A stretch of 64,000 bases of DNA from Fulvivirga lutea. Lineage in GTDB: Bacteria; Bacteroidota; Bacteroidia; Cytophagales; Cyclobacteriaceae. This document shows positions 24,901 through 32,446 of the stretch, in pieces. The stretch lies in NCBI RefSeq assembly GCF_017068455.1, contig NZ_CP070608.1:2895488-2959487 (forward strand), written 5' to 3'. How positions within the stretch are numbered: the stretch's first letter is position 1; every line of letters starts with the position of its first letter. The position numbers were made by a program, and so were the translations under genes. The notes beneath the pieces are model-generated. The model was not told the origin of the DNA and made no database searches. It saw only the letters and a program-made list of their open reading frames with translations.

Positions 24901-25892
24901 AGCCTCTTGTATCCGTTGTTCTTCCTGCCTTCAATGCTGAAAAAACTATTAAAAAAGCTATTTCCAGCATTTTAAAGCAATCATTCGAACAATTTGAACT
25001 TATTGTTATTAATGACGGCAGCACAGATAATACTCTGAAGGTTATTGAATCCTTTAAAGACAACAGAATTAAGTGTTTCTCCACTCCAAACCAAGGTGTA
25101 GCCAGAGCGGCTAATTTTGCTATCAAGCTCTCACGAACAGAGATCATAGCCAGAATGGATGCAGATGATGTTTCTTTACCAGAAAGATTAGCCTTGCAAT
25201 ATCAATACCTACAGGATCATGAAGATGTTGATGTAGTATCGGGCAAGATTACCTATGGTGGCGATAGAACCAAAAATCTGGGATATGCTTTACACGTGGA
25301 TCAAATAAATCAGTTAATGAATCACGATCAGATGTTTAGCAGAAGATTTGAAGATTCGCCTGTTGCTAATCCTTCCGTAATGGTTCGTAAATCACTATTT
25401 GAAATGTTTGGTGGGTACTGCGAACAAAATATTCCTGAAGACTATGAACTGTTTTTAAGATGGATGGACAAAGGAGTAGAATTTGCTAAAATAGATCATA
25501 ACGTATTGATATGGAATGATTTAGATGGTAGAATCACAAGAACTCATTCAGATTATTCTGGAGACAATTTCGATCGAGTAAAAGCTAATTATTTAGCTAA
25601 ATTTTTAAATGCTCGGTATTCAACCCTGCTTGAAATATGGATTTGGGGAACCGGAAGAAAAGTTAATTCTAAGGTTAAACTACTTAACAAAGAAGGTTTA
25701 AATGTATCTCAATTTATTGATGTTAAGAAGAACAAACAGCTAATAAACACGATGCATTACACTGAGATTCATTCCCCCGGTGATTATATCATACTATCCT
25801 ATGTGAAAGACAGAAAGGGCAAACAAGAAATTATAAACTACCTCAATACAAAAGGCTTTGAAGAAGGCAATAACTATTTTCTTATGAATTAA
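24897..25892 (+). CDS. family 2 glycosyltransferase
   Basis: A 331-residue GT-A enzyme beginning at TTG 24897, which overlaps the previous stop codon. The N-terminus LVSVVLPAFNAEKTIKKAI, the DGSTDNT motif, the RMDADDVSLPERL segment with its DxD metal site, and the EDYELFLRWMDKG acceptor motif are typical of GT2. It would transfer a sugar from a nucleotide donor to an envelope glycan or protein. The C-terminal 90 residues are less conserved. It converges with the TetR gene, overlapping by 11 bp. Confidence 0.88.
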   Translation: MKPLVSVVLPAFNAEKTIKKAISSILKQSFEQFELIVINDGSTDNTLKVIESFKDNRIKCFSTPNQGVARAANFAIKLSRTEIIARMDADDVSLPERLALQYQYLQDHEDVDVVSGKITYGGDRTKNLGYALHVDQINQLMNHDQMFSRRFEDSPVANPSVMVRKSLFEMFGGYCEQNIPEDYELFLRWMDKGVEFAKIDHNVLIWNDLDGRITRTHSDYSGDNFDRVKANYLAKFLNARYSTLLEIWIWGTGRKVNSKVKLLNKEGLNVSQFIDVKKNKQLINTMHYTEIHSPGDYIILSYVKDRKGKQEIINYLNTKGFEEGNNYFLMN

Positions 25893-26520
25893 GGCCTTTG
25901 ATGAGCGCCTCATAATTACGCTTCATCAATATTTGTAATGAATCTACTTGTCGTAAATGTGCCGTTATCACTGTGCCGTAAATTGAAGAGAGAAACAAAT
26001 AAGAAAGCTCTTTAGTATCTCTTGTGTTTTTAATTTCACTCAGAAAAACAGCCTCTAACAAATACTTTTCGAGCATTTGCGGTAATGACAATAACTCAAA
26101 ATCATTAATATTATCTACGTTCTCAAACAGCATTTGGCGTTCGATAGGTCTTAATGGAAATGGCGCGGGTGGCCTACTAAGTGATGTAAGATAACTGATT
26201 AAACTTAGAATAAGTCCCGGATGTTTTTCATAGGCAACAGCCATGGATTCAAAAAGAGCCTTTACTCTCGTTATACCTTCCTTCTTATTTTTACTAATGT
26301 TTACAATGTTTTCTAAACACCATACTCTTTGGTAATACAATAAGATATCCTCCTTTTGAGGAAAGTATTTGAAAAAAGTCACTTTTGAAATTCTGACCTT
26401 TTCGCAGATTTGATCCACGTAAACATCTTTAAAGGCCTTTTTACCGAGTAACTCTAATGTGGCTCTTAGTATTTGTACTTTTAGTGTGGCTGATTTTTTT
26501 TCTCTAACTCCTACTTCCAT
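25882..26520 (-). CDS. TetR/AcrR-family transcriptional regulator
   Basis: A 212-residue regulator. The N-terminal DNA-binding region reads ATLKVQILRATLELLGKKAFKDVYVDQICEKVRISKVTFFKYFPQKEDIL, the standard TetR helix-turn-helix. The ligand domain (60-212) is unremarkable and no ligand can be inferred. A perfect palindrome overlaps its start codon, suggesting autorepression. No transporter or enzyme gene is divergent from it; the next gene upstream is the OmpA-PD40 gene on the same strand. Confidence 0.85.
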   Translation of the reverse strand: MEVGVREKKSATLKVQILRATLELLGKKAFKDVYVDQICEKVRISKVTFFKYFPQKEDILLYYQRVWCLENIVNISKNKKEGITRVKALFESMAVAYEKHPGLILSLISYLTSLSRPPAPFPLRPIERQMLFENVDNINDFELLSLPQMLEKYLLEAVFLSEIKNTRDTKELSYLFLSSIYGTVITAHLRQVDSLQILMKRNYEALIKGLNS

Positions 26521-26538
26521 GAGTAAAAACTTTACTCA
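26520..26538. promoter_or_regulatory. palindrome at the tetR start, candidate autoregulatory operator
   Basis: TGAGTAAA (26520-26527) and TTTACTCA (26531-26538) form perfect 8-bp arms around AAC, adjoining the first base of the tetR start codon. TetR-type repressors commonly bind such palindromes in their own promoters. Confidence 0.5.
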
Positions 26539-26608
26539 GGTAAGTTATGCTTTTAAACTTGAAAAAAATAACTATTATGTACAGAAAACTTACAAGGGCA
26601 ACTAATTG

Positions 26609-28168
26609 CTAGTTTTTTACAATTGTAAATTCCACTCTTCGGTTGAGTATTCTAGTTTCAGGATTTTCATTATCTGCGATAGGTTTGCTACCGCCATACC
26701 CCTTACCGCTGATGCGCTTTTTAGAAATTCCTTTTTTAACAAGGTAGTCTTTAACAGCTTCTACCCTTTCTTTTGATAGTTTGATATTGTATTTCTCTAC
26801 ACCTCTGTTATCGGTATGGCCCTCCAGTCTGATCTCCACCTTTGGATTATCTTTCATAAAATCTACCACCAGGTTGAGCTCTGCAAATGAACTTTCTAAA
26901 AACTCAGCTCGCGATTGCTTGAACAATACATCTTTGAGGTTAACCGTAGCTCCTACATGAATGGGTTGCAGATAAAAATTCATTTCAAAGGATTTAATCT
27001 CGTCACTCTGTAACTCAAGCGTTTCCTGGTGACTGACATAACCGGGTGCATCTACCCTCACCCTGTAATTTCCAATGGCTTCAATTTTTAACGCATAACT
27101 TCCCATGTGTGAATTGACTGAAGCAATACTTTCACCATCCATTGACTTAAGAGTAATCTTCGTTTCCACAGCATTCTTATTTTCAGAATTGAACGTATTG
27201 CCATAAAGCGTGATGTATCTGCTATCAAATACAGGTTTCTTCTCTTTTATCACAACGGGATCCACCACTTCAACTGAATCCTTCGGCTTCTCAATCTTGT
27301 CATCAAGGTTTGGATCGATAAATGCCTTTATATCACCATATCCGTCACTATCAGTTGTGGACGTGTATAAATACATGGGGCTGTAAAGGCGCAATCCCAT
27401 TTCTCTTCCATCGCTATTTAATAAAATCAACGGAAGTGGGTCTGACCAATTGATCCAACTTTCATCTAATCGTTCAGTCTTGTAAAAGTCGGTACCCGTA
27501 CCTGTACCGTTGGTAGCAAAATAAAGAGTTTTAGTATCGTCTGATAGAGAAGGAGAAAACTCCTGAAATTTAGTATTGATGGTGCTACCAATGTTTTTAG
27601 GCTCAGACCAATTGCCATTACCTTTATTGAAGCATACGTAAATATCCTCACCGCCTTTTGTACCATAACTTTCCAGTGAAAATACTGCCGTACTGGCGTC
27701 TGAGGTAATGTACCCACCATGAATCTTAGAAGAAGTTGTGAAGTATGGTATTGTATAGTTTTCCGGTATAGACCAACCACCGGTTGTTTTAATTGATCGT
27801 GATATGCCAAATGACTTAGTAGTACCTCCTGACTGAGAATAGTGGTTGTATAGATAAATCACATCGCTACCACCTACAAAACCCAATACGCCATTCCAAT
27901 TGCTGTTATTTAATGCGGTTGCATTTTGAGGTGACGACCATAGGCCATCAGGCTGTATGAGACTGTACCAAATATCTCCTGGATCTGCTTCTCCGCCAAC
28001 ATTTTCAGGGTGATTGGCTCTGGTAAAATAAAGCGTTCTTCCATCGGGGGAAAGCACAGGGTTCTGCTCATCATAAATGGAGTTTACCTTATCGAAAATG
28101 TCTAAAGACTGTGATATTAATGAGCCTGAAACCAACAATAGAGATGAAAGCAGTATGCTTTTGATCAT
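26609..28168 (-). CDS. OmpA-family outer membrane protein with PD40 propeller
   Basis: A 519-residue secreted protein. After a signal peptide (ILLSSLLLVSGSLISQS) come PD40/WD40-like propeller repeats to about residue 280 (NPVLSPDGRTLYFTRANHPENVGG, EFSPSLSDDTKTLYFATNG). A carboxypeptidase-regulatory-like beta sandwich spans about 320-395. The C-terminal OmpA domain (405-519) contains RLEGHTDNRGVEKYNIKLSKERVEAVKDYL, which binds peptidoglycan. Proteins with this order are common in Bacteroidota, often linked to gliding/secretion or envelope anchoring; a specific role cannot be given. Confidence 0.85.
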   Translation of the reverse strand: MIKSILLSSLLLVSGSLISQSLDIFDKVNSIYDEQNPVLSPDGRTLYFTRANHPENVGGEADPGDIWYSLIQPDGLWSSPQNATALNNSNWNGVLGFVGGSDVIYLYNHYSQSGGTTKSFGISRSIKTTGGWSIPENYTIPYFTTSSKIHGGYITSDASTAVFSLESYGTKGGEDIYVCFNKGNGNWSEPKNIGSTINTKFQEFSPSLSDDTKTLYFATNGTGTGTDFYKTERLDESWINWSDPLPLILLNSDGREMGLRLYSPMYLYTSTTDSDGYGDIKAFIDPNLDDKIEKPKDSVEVVDPVVIKEKKPVFDSRYITLYGNTFNSENKNAVETKITLKSMDGESIASVNSHMGSYALKIEAIGNYRVRVDAPGYVSHQETLELQSDEIKSFEMNFYLQPIHVGATVNLKDVLFKQSRAEFLESSFAELNLVVDFMKDNPKVEIRLEGHTDNRGVEKYNIKLSKERVEAVKDYLVKKGISKKRISGKGYGGSKPIADNENPETRILNRRVEFTIVKN

Positions 28169-28188
28169 TACGACAGTAATTCTGATAG

Positions 28189-29016
28189 TTATAACTTTAA
28201 AATGAGTAATGGTTTGTCGCTTGTGTGGGACAGAATTTTGGTAATACTTTTACTAAAGATGCTTTCTACGATATTTCGTTTTCTTTTAAAGGCAACCAGT
28301 AAATCAGCATTTTCAGAATTCATATACTCTAAAAGGCCTTTACCAATATCATCGTATTGACGATTGGTAAATGTTATCTTATTATACTGAATAAAACTTT
28401 TTAATTCCTGAGTAAACTTTTTATACTCTTCATCCTCATTCTCACTATTTACATGCACCACATTTATTCGGGCATCAAACATAGTGGCAAAAGATATTAC
28501 TTCCTGTATGGCAACTTTGTCTTCTTCCAGATAATCAGAACCATACACTATTTTCTTAAACTTCGTGAAAGATGCATTGGATGGTATGCACATCACGGGT
28601 CTTCTCACTTCGTCAATCACATCTTCAGTGTTGCTTCCAAAGAAAATTCCGCTGCGTTTGCTCACCCCTGTAGTACCCATTACGATCAAATCATAATTTT
28701 CTCCTACTGCAGTTTCATTGATTTTTTCGGTGAGCTCACCCATTTCTAAGTAGAAATCACATTTATCGAGCCCATCTTTTACAGCATCCTCATTAATTGC
28801 ATCTGCCAACTGGCTAATTCTATTCTTAGCCATACCCAACAACTCCTTGAACGATTTGCCTTTGGCCTTATTACCAAGAACTTTATTAAAATCCTCTTCA
28901 GTAAAAACATGCAGCAAAGTTACCTTTGAATGGAATTTCTTACCGATTTCAACGGCAAATTCTATCGCGTTCAACGATGTGTCAGAAAAGTCTACTGGGC
29001 AAAGTATTTTATTCAT
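28189..29016 (-). CDS. universal stress protein, two UspA domains
   Basis: A 275-residue protein with two tandem Usp domains. Domain 1 (1-145) starts KILCPVDFSDTSLNAIEFAVEIG and ends with MGTTGVSKRSGIFFGSNTEDV, which matches the ATP-binding G-x2-G-x9-G-S pattern. Domain 2 (about 150-275) begins KIVYGSDYLEED and lacks a complete motif. Usp proteins are cytosolic stress and energy-state factors. It lies 20 bp upstream of the OmpA-PD40 gene on the same strand, so the pair may be co-transcribed. Confidence 0.88.
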   Translation of the reverse strand: MNKILCPVDFSDTSLNAIEFAVEIGKKFHSKVTLLHVFTEEDFNKVLGNKAKGKSFKELLGMAKNRISQLADAINEDAVKDGLDKCDFYLEMGELTEKINETAVGENYDLIVMGTTGVSKRSGIFFGSNTEDVIDEVRRPVMCIPSNASFTKFKKIVYGSDYLEEDKVAIQEVISFATMFDARINVVHVNSENEDEEYKKFTQELKSFIQYNKITFTNRQYDDIGKGLLEYMNSENADLLVAFKRKRNIVESIFSKSITKILSHTSDKPLLILKL

Positions 29017-29065
29017 TACTGCAAATATAAATTTAACGTTAACATAAACGTAATATATCCTTTAT

Positions 29066-29617
29066 TCACTTACTTATCCAATGATTATTTTTTGAAGTAA
29101 ACCGCCATAAAAGTTCCGCATCTTCACCGGCATAATCAACTCCTATTCGTTTACTCGCTTCTATCTCAGGCTGATGGTTAATATCTTCTATCCATATTTT
29201 GTCACCAGTTAAATCCATTTGATTATGCTGTAATGTTATGCCCATGGCTTTAGTCAATTTACCGGGCCCGGAAGTAATTTTCTTCTTCAATGCAATACCT
29301 TCAGTGGGTTCGACTGCCCTAATTAACACACCTTCCGGTATACCTTTTACATTAGTTACAATATTGAAGAGTTTATGGATGCCATAGCAAAGGTATACAT
29401 AGGCTACACCGCCATTTTCAAAAAGTGTAGCTGTGCGTTTGGTATTTTTAAAGTTGTAGGCATGACAGGCTTTCTCCTTATAGGAATATGCTTCTGTTTC
29501 AACTATTATCCCTGATTTTAGCTCCCCACAGGCAATTACACATAATCGCTTACCTAATAGGCATTTTGCCACATCAAGGACATTGTCGGATAAATAAAAG
29601 GACTTATTTAGTTTCAA
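29066..29617 (-). CDS. DNA-3-methyladenine glycosylase (AAG/MPG family)
   Basis: A 183-residue base-excision repair enzyme. Conserved segments are VAKCLLGKRL, IVETEAYSYKEKACHAYNFKNTKRTATLFENGGVAYVYLCYGIHKLFNIVT and GVLIRAVEPTEG, then GPGKLTKAMGI. It removes alkylated or deaminated purines. The catalytic glutamate is in VETEAY. Translation appears to begin at TTG 29617, because no suitable ATG precedes the conserved N-terminus. It is monocistronic. Confidence 0.9.
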   Translation of the reverse strand: MKLNKSFYLSDNVLDVAKCLLGKRLCVIACGELKSGIIVETEAYSYKEKACHAYNFKNTKRTATLFENGGVAYVYLCYGIHKLFNIVTNVKGIPEGVLIRAVEPTEGIALKKKITSGPGKLTKAMGITLQHNQMDLTGDKIWIEDINHQPEIEASKRIGVDYAGEDAELLWRFTSKNNHWISK

Positions 29618-29686
29618 ACGATTGTAGTTAACAAATTTTTGACAATTTCGTATCGAAATTCGTAAGAACTAAAAACTAATTCAACC

Positions 29687-30550
29687 ATGAAAAGAACATT
29701 AACGATTTTATTAGCGGTGATCACATGTTTTGCCGTAAATGCTCAAATTGAAGTTCCTCAGCCTAGCCCTGCAGGTTCTGTTTATAGCAAAGTAGGCTTA
29801 ACAGATGTAACTATAGACTATTCTAGACCAAAAGTAAAAGATCGTAAGATCTTTGGTGAAGGTGATGAATTCCTTCAGCCATATGGGCAAATCTGGAGAT
29901 CTGGTGCTAACGCAGGATCTGTTTTAAAACTTAGCACTGATGTTAAAATTGCTGGAACTGATGTGAAAGCAGGTGAATACTTAATTTTTACTGTACCAGG
30001 TAAAGATGAATGGAAATTTATGCTTTATTCAGATGTGTCATTAGGTGGTAACGTTGCCGGCTACGACAAAGAAAAAGAAGTAGTAAGCACTACTGTTAAA
30101 CCAATAATGTTGAGCACGCCAGTAGAAACATTAACGTATAACATTTCTGATATTAGCGAAAACAACACTTCAGCTAATATCCAATTATCTTGGGCAGATG
30201 TGTCTATCAAAGTTCCTATGAGTGTTGATTTTGATGCAGCTGTAATGGCTTCTATTGAAGCAAATACAAAAGTGAATCCAGGTAATTATGTGGCTGCGGC
30301 TAACTATTACTTAAACGCTGGCAAAGACTTAAACAAGGCGTTAGAGTGGATGAACATGTATTTATCAGTTGGTGAAAACGCTAAACAATTCTGGCATTTA
30401 CACACTAAAGCAAGAATTCTTGCTGCTTTAGGAAATAAGAAGGAAGCGAAGGCTACTGCCGAAAAATCTATGGAGTTAGCAAAAGCTTTCCCTAATGGTG
30501 ATTTTGGTTATGTTAAAAGAAATGAGGACTTAATCGCTACATTGAAGTAA
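29687..30550 (+). CDS. secreted DUF2911 domain protein
   Basis: A 287-residue protein with signal peptide (TLTILLAVITCFAVNAQ). The DUF2911 domain (about 20-175) shows PSPAGSVYSKVGLTDVTIDYSRPKVKDRKIFGE and GQIWRSGANAGSVLKLSTDV, a pattern well conserved in Bacteroidota. The C-terminal third contains helices resembling TPR units (NYYLNAGKDLNKALEWMNMYLS). Function unknown; likely periplasmic. It is followed by a strong bidirectional terminator. Confidence 0.9.
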   Translation: MKRTLTILLAVITCFAVNAQIEVPQPSPAGSVYSKVGLTDVTIDYSRPKVKDRKIFGEGDEFLQPYGQIWRSGANAGSVLKLSTDVKIAGTDVKAGEYLIFTVPGKDEWKFMLYSDVSLGGNVAGYDKEKEVVSTTVKPIMLSTPVETLTYNISDISENNTSANIQLSWADVSIKVPMSVDFDAAVMASIEANTKVNPGNYVAAANYYLNAGKDLNKALEWMNMYLSVGENAKQFWHLHTKARILAALGNKKEAKATAEKSMELAKAFPNGDFGYVKRNEDLIATLK

Positions 30551-30568
30551 TTTAAGATTATTAAAAGT

Positions 30569-30605
30569 AAAAAGGCCATCTGCTAGTTAGTAGATGGCCT
30601 TTTTT
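30569..30605. terminator. bidirectional rho-independent terminator
   Basis: AAAAAGGCCATCT (30569-30581) pairs perfectly with AGATGGCCTTTTT (30592-30604). The stem has A-tract and T-tract sides and sits between the convergent DUF2911 and symporter genes. Confidence 0.9.
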
Positions 30606-30617
30606 GTTTAAATCATT

Positions 30618-32330
30618 TTATTTCTTAGTAGGCAAAGTATGCTGTAAAAGGTAACTGATTGCCACAACGAGTAGACAGCCGAAGGCATTATACCATAGGA
30701 AACCCATCGTAAATATTCCCGCTGCATCATTAATGTTCAAGTAATGAACGATACCAATAATAATTTGACTAATGATTGCACCGGTAAAAACGGCATTGGC
30801 CTTCACTGATTTTACGAAGAAGGCTACTATGAATATTCCCAGTACGATAGGATAAAACAACGACCCTATAAGGTTTACGGCCTGAATCAGATTTTCAAAT
30901 AAAGAGAGATAACTGGCAAATATAATGGCAATTATGCCCCATATAAGTGTAAACAGTTTTGAGGATTGCAAATACTGGTGGTCACTCAGGTTTTGTTTTA
31001 CCTTTCTTTTGTAGAAATCAATGGTAGTGGTTGAACCTAACGCATTCAATTCAGATGATGTGGACGACATAGCTGCCGAAAATATCACAGCAAACAACAA
31101 GCCTACAATGCCTATTGGTAAATTGTTCATCACGAAATTCATGAAGATATAATCCTTGTCATTGGTTTCGGCATCAGGCAAAGTAGAGGCTATAATTTCT
31201 TTTGCTTCGTTCCTAACGCCATCAGATTTGGCTTGTAATGAATTGAGCTTTTCAGCAGACTGGTCAATGGCGGCTTCTTTATCGGATTGTATGGCAACAA
31301 CCAACTCATCTAAAGCCTTTCTTTTTTCTTCAAATACTTCTTCATATTCTTTTTCAACATTTTGAAACTGACTGGCATTCTCTGAACTGCGCATTTCGGT
31401 TTTAATAGTATCATTAAAGAATACTGGAGGCTGATTAAATTGGTAGAAAACGAAAACCATAGCACCAATAAATAGGATTATAAACTGCATGGGCACCTTA
31501 AGTAATCCATTCATCATTAATCCTAACCTGCTCTCTGACAATGACTTACCAGATAAATATCGCTGAACTTGTGATTGATCCGTTCCAAAATATGACAGAA
31601 ATAGAAATACAGCGCCTGTCATACCTGACCAAAAGTTATAGCGATCAGATAAGTCAAATTCAAAGTTGACTACATTGAGTTTACCCATTTTACCTGCCAC
31701 ATGCATGGCATCTGCAAACCCCACATTGGGCGGAAGTGATAGAATCACCAGTATGCCGGCAGTGATCATCCCACCCATCATGACTGCCATTTGCTGCTTT
31801 TGCGTTTGGGTAACTGCTTTAGTTCCGCCAGAAACGGTATATATAATGACTAATACACCAATGATAGTTGTGGTATAACCCAATCTCCAGCCTAAGAGTG
31901 ATGATAGAATGATGGCCGGTGCATATATAGTAATGCCAGCTGCTAAGCCCCTTTGAACCAAAAATATCAAGGCGGCTAACATTCTCGTTTTTAAGTCAAA
32001 CCGAGTTTCTAAGTACTCATAGGCCGTATAAACCTTCAATCTGTAATAAATGGGTAGAAAAAACACTGATATGATAATCATAGCCAGCGGCAAGCCAAAG
32101 TAGAACTGTATAAAGCGCATGCCATCTGTATAAGCCTGACCTGGTGTGCTTAAAAATGTGATTGCACTGGCCTGAGTTGCCATTATTGAAAGGCCAATCG
32201 TCCACCACTTGGTATCATTTCCACCTCTCAAATAAGAGTCTATATTTTTCTGGCCTCGGGTTTTCCAAACTCCATAGCCTACTATAAAAATGAGCGTACC
32301 AAAAAGAACAATCCAGTCTATGATATTCAT
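30618..32330 (-). CDS. sodium:solute symporter (SSS family)
   Basis: A 570-residue inner-membrane transporter with about 13-14 helices. Landmarks are WWTIGLSIMATQASAITFLSTPGQAYTDGM, LKVYTAYEYLETRFDLKTRMLAALIFL and FLSYFGTDQSQVQRYLSGKSL, all typical of SSS proteins. A soluble Glu/Lys-rich coiled insert (about 305-385) interrupts the helices. The substrate is unknown; SSS members take up sugars, sialic acids, vitamins or amino acids with Na+. Its start codon overlaps the stop of a 39-aa gene, which in turn overlaps the PIG-L gene, so this is the last gene of a coupled operon. Confidence 0.9.
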   Translation of the reverse strand: MNIIDWIVLFGTLIFIVGYGVWKTRGQKNIDSYLRGGNDTKWWTIGLSIMATQASAITFLSTPGQAYTDGMRFIQFYFGLPLAMIIISVFFLPIYYRLKVYTAYEYLETRFDLKTRMLAALIFLVQRGLAAGITIYAPAIILSSLLGWRLGYTTTIIGVLVIIYTVSGGTKAVTQTQKQQMAVMMGGMITAGILVILSLPPNVGFADAMHVAGKMGKLNVVNFEFDLSDRYNFWSGMTGAVFLFLSYFGTDQSQVQRYLSGKSLSESRLGLMMNGLLKVPMQFIILFIGAMVFVFYQFNQPPVFFNDTIKTEMRSSENASQFQNVEKEYEEVFEEKRKALDELVVAIQSDKEAAIDQSAEKLNSLQAKSDGVRNEAKEIIASTLPDAETNDKDYIFMNFVMNNLPIGIVGLLFAVIFSAAMSSTSSELNALGSTTTIDFYKRKVKQNLSDHQYLQSSKLFTLIWGIIAIIFASYLSLFENLIQAVNLIGSLFYPIVLGIFIVAFFVKSVKANAVFTGAIISQIIIGIVHYLNINDAAGIFTMGFLWYNAFGCLLVVAISYLLQHTLPTKK

Positions 32331-32446
32331 GAAAAATGGCGTGTAAACAGATAAAAAAGTATAATCAGGAATACCAGATTAGCCATTAGCAGCCAATAGA
32401 TATTCTTCCATTTGCCCAAGAAAGGTGGTTTTTCTTGTTCTGTCAT
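32327..32446 (-). CDS. 39-aa single-span membrane protein coupled to the symporter
   Basis: Reading the minus strand from ATG 32446 gives 39 residues: a charged, proline-containing N-terminus (MTEQEKPPFLGKWKN) followed by one hydrophobic helix (IYWLLMANLVFLIILFYLF) and TRHFS. Its ATG overlaps the stop of the PIG-L gene (TAATG) and its TGA overlaps the start of the symporter (ATGA). This double overlap and the neat TM helix strongly suggest a real gene. It may be a small accessory subunit of the symporter, as small subunits accompany some SSS-type transporters; this role is inferred. Confidence 0.7.
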   Translation of the reverse strand: MTEQEKPPFLGKWKNIYWLLMANLVFLIILFYLFTRHFS

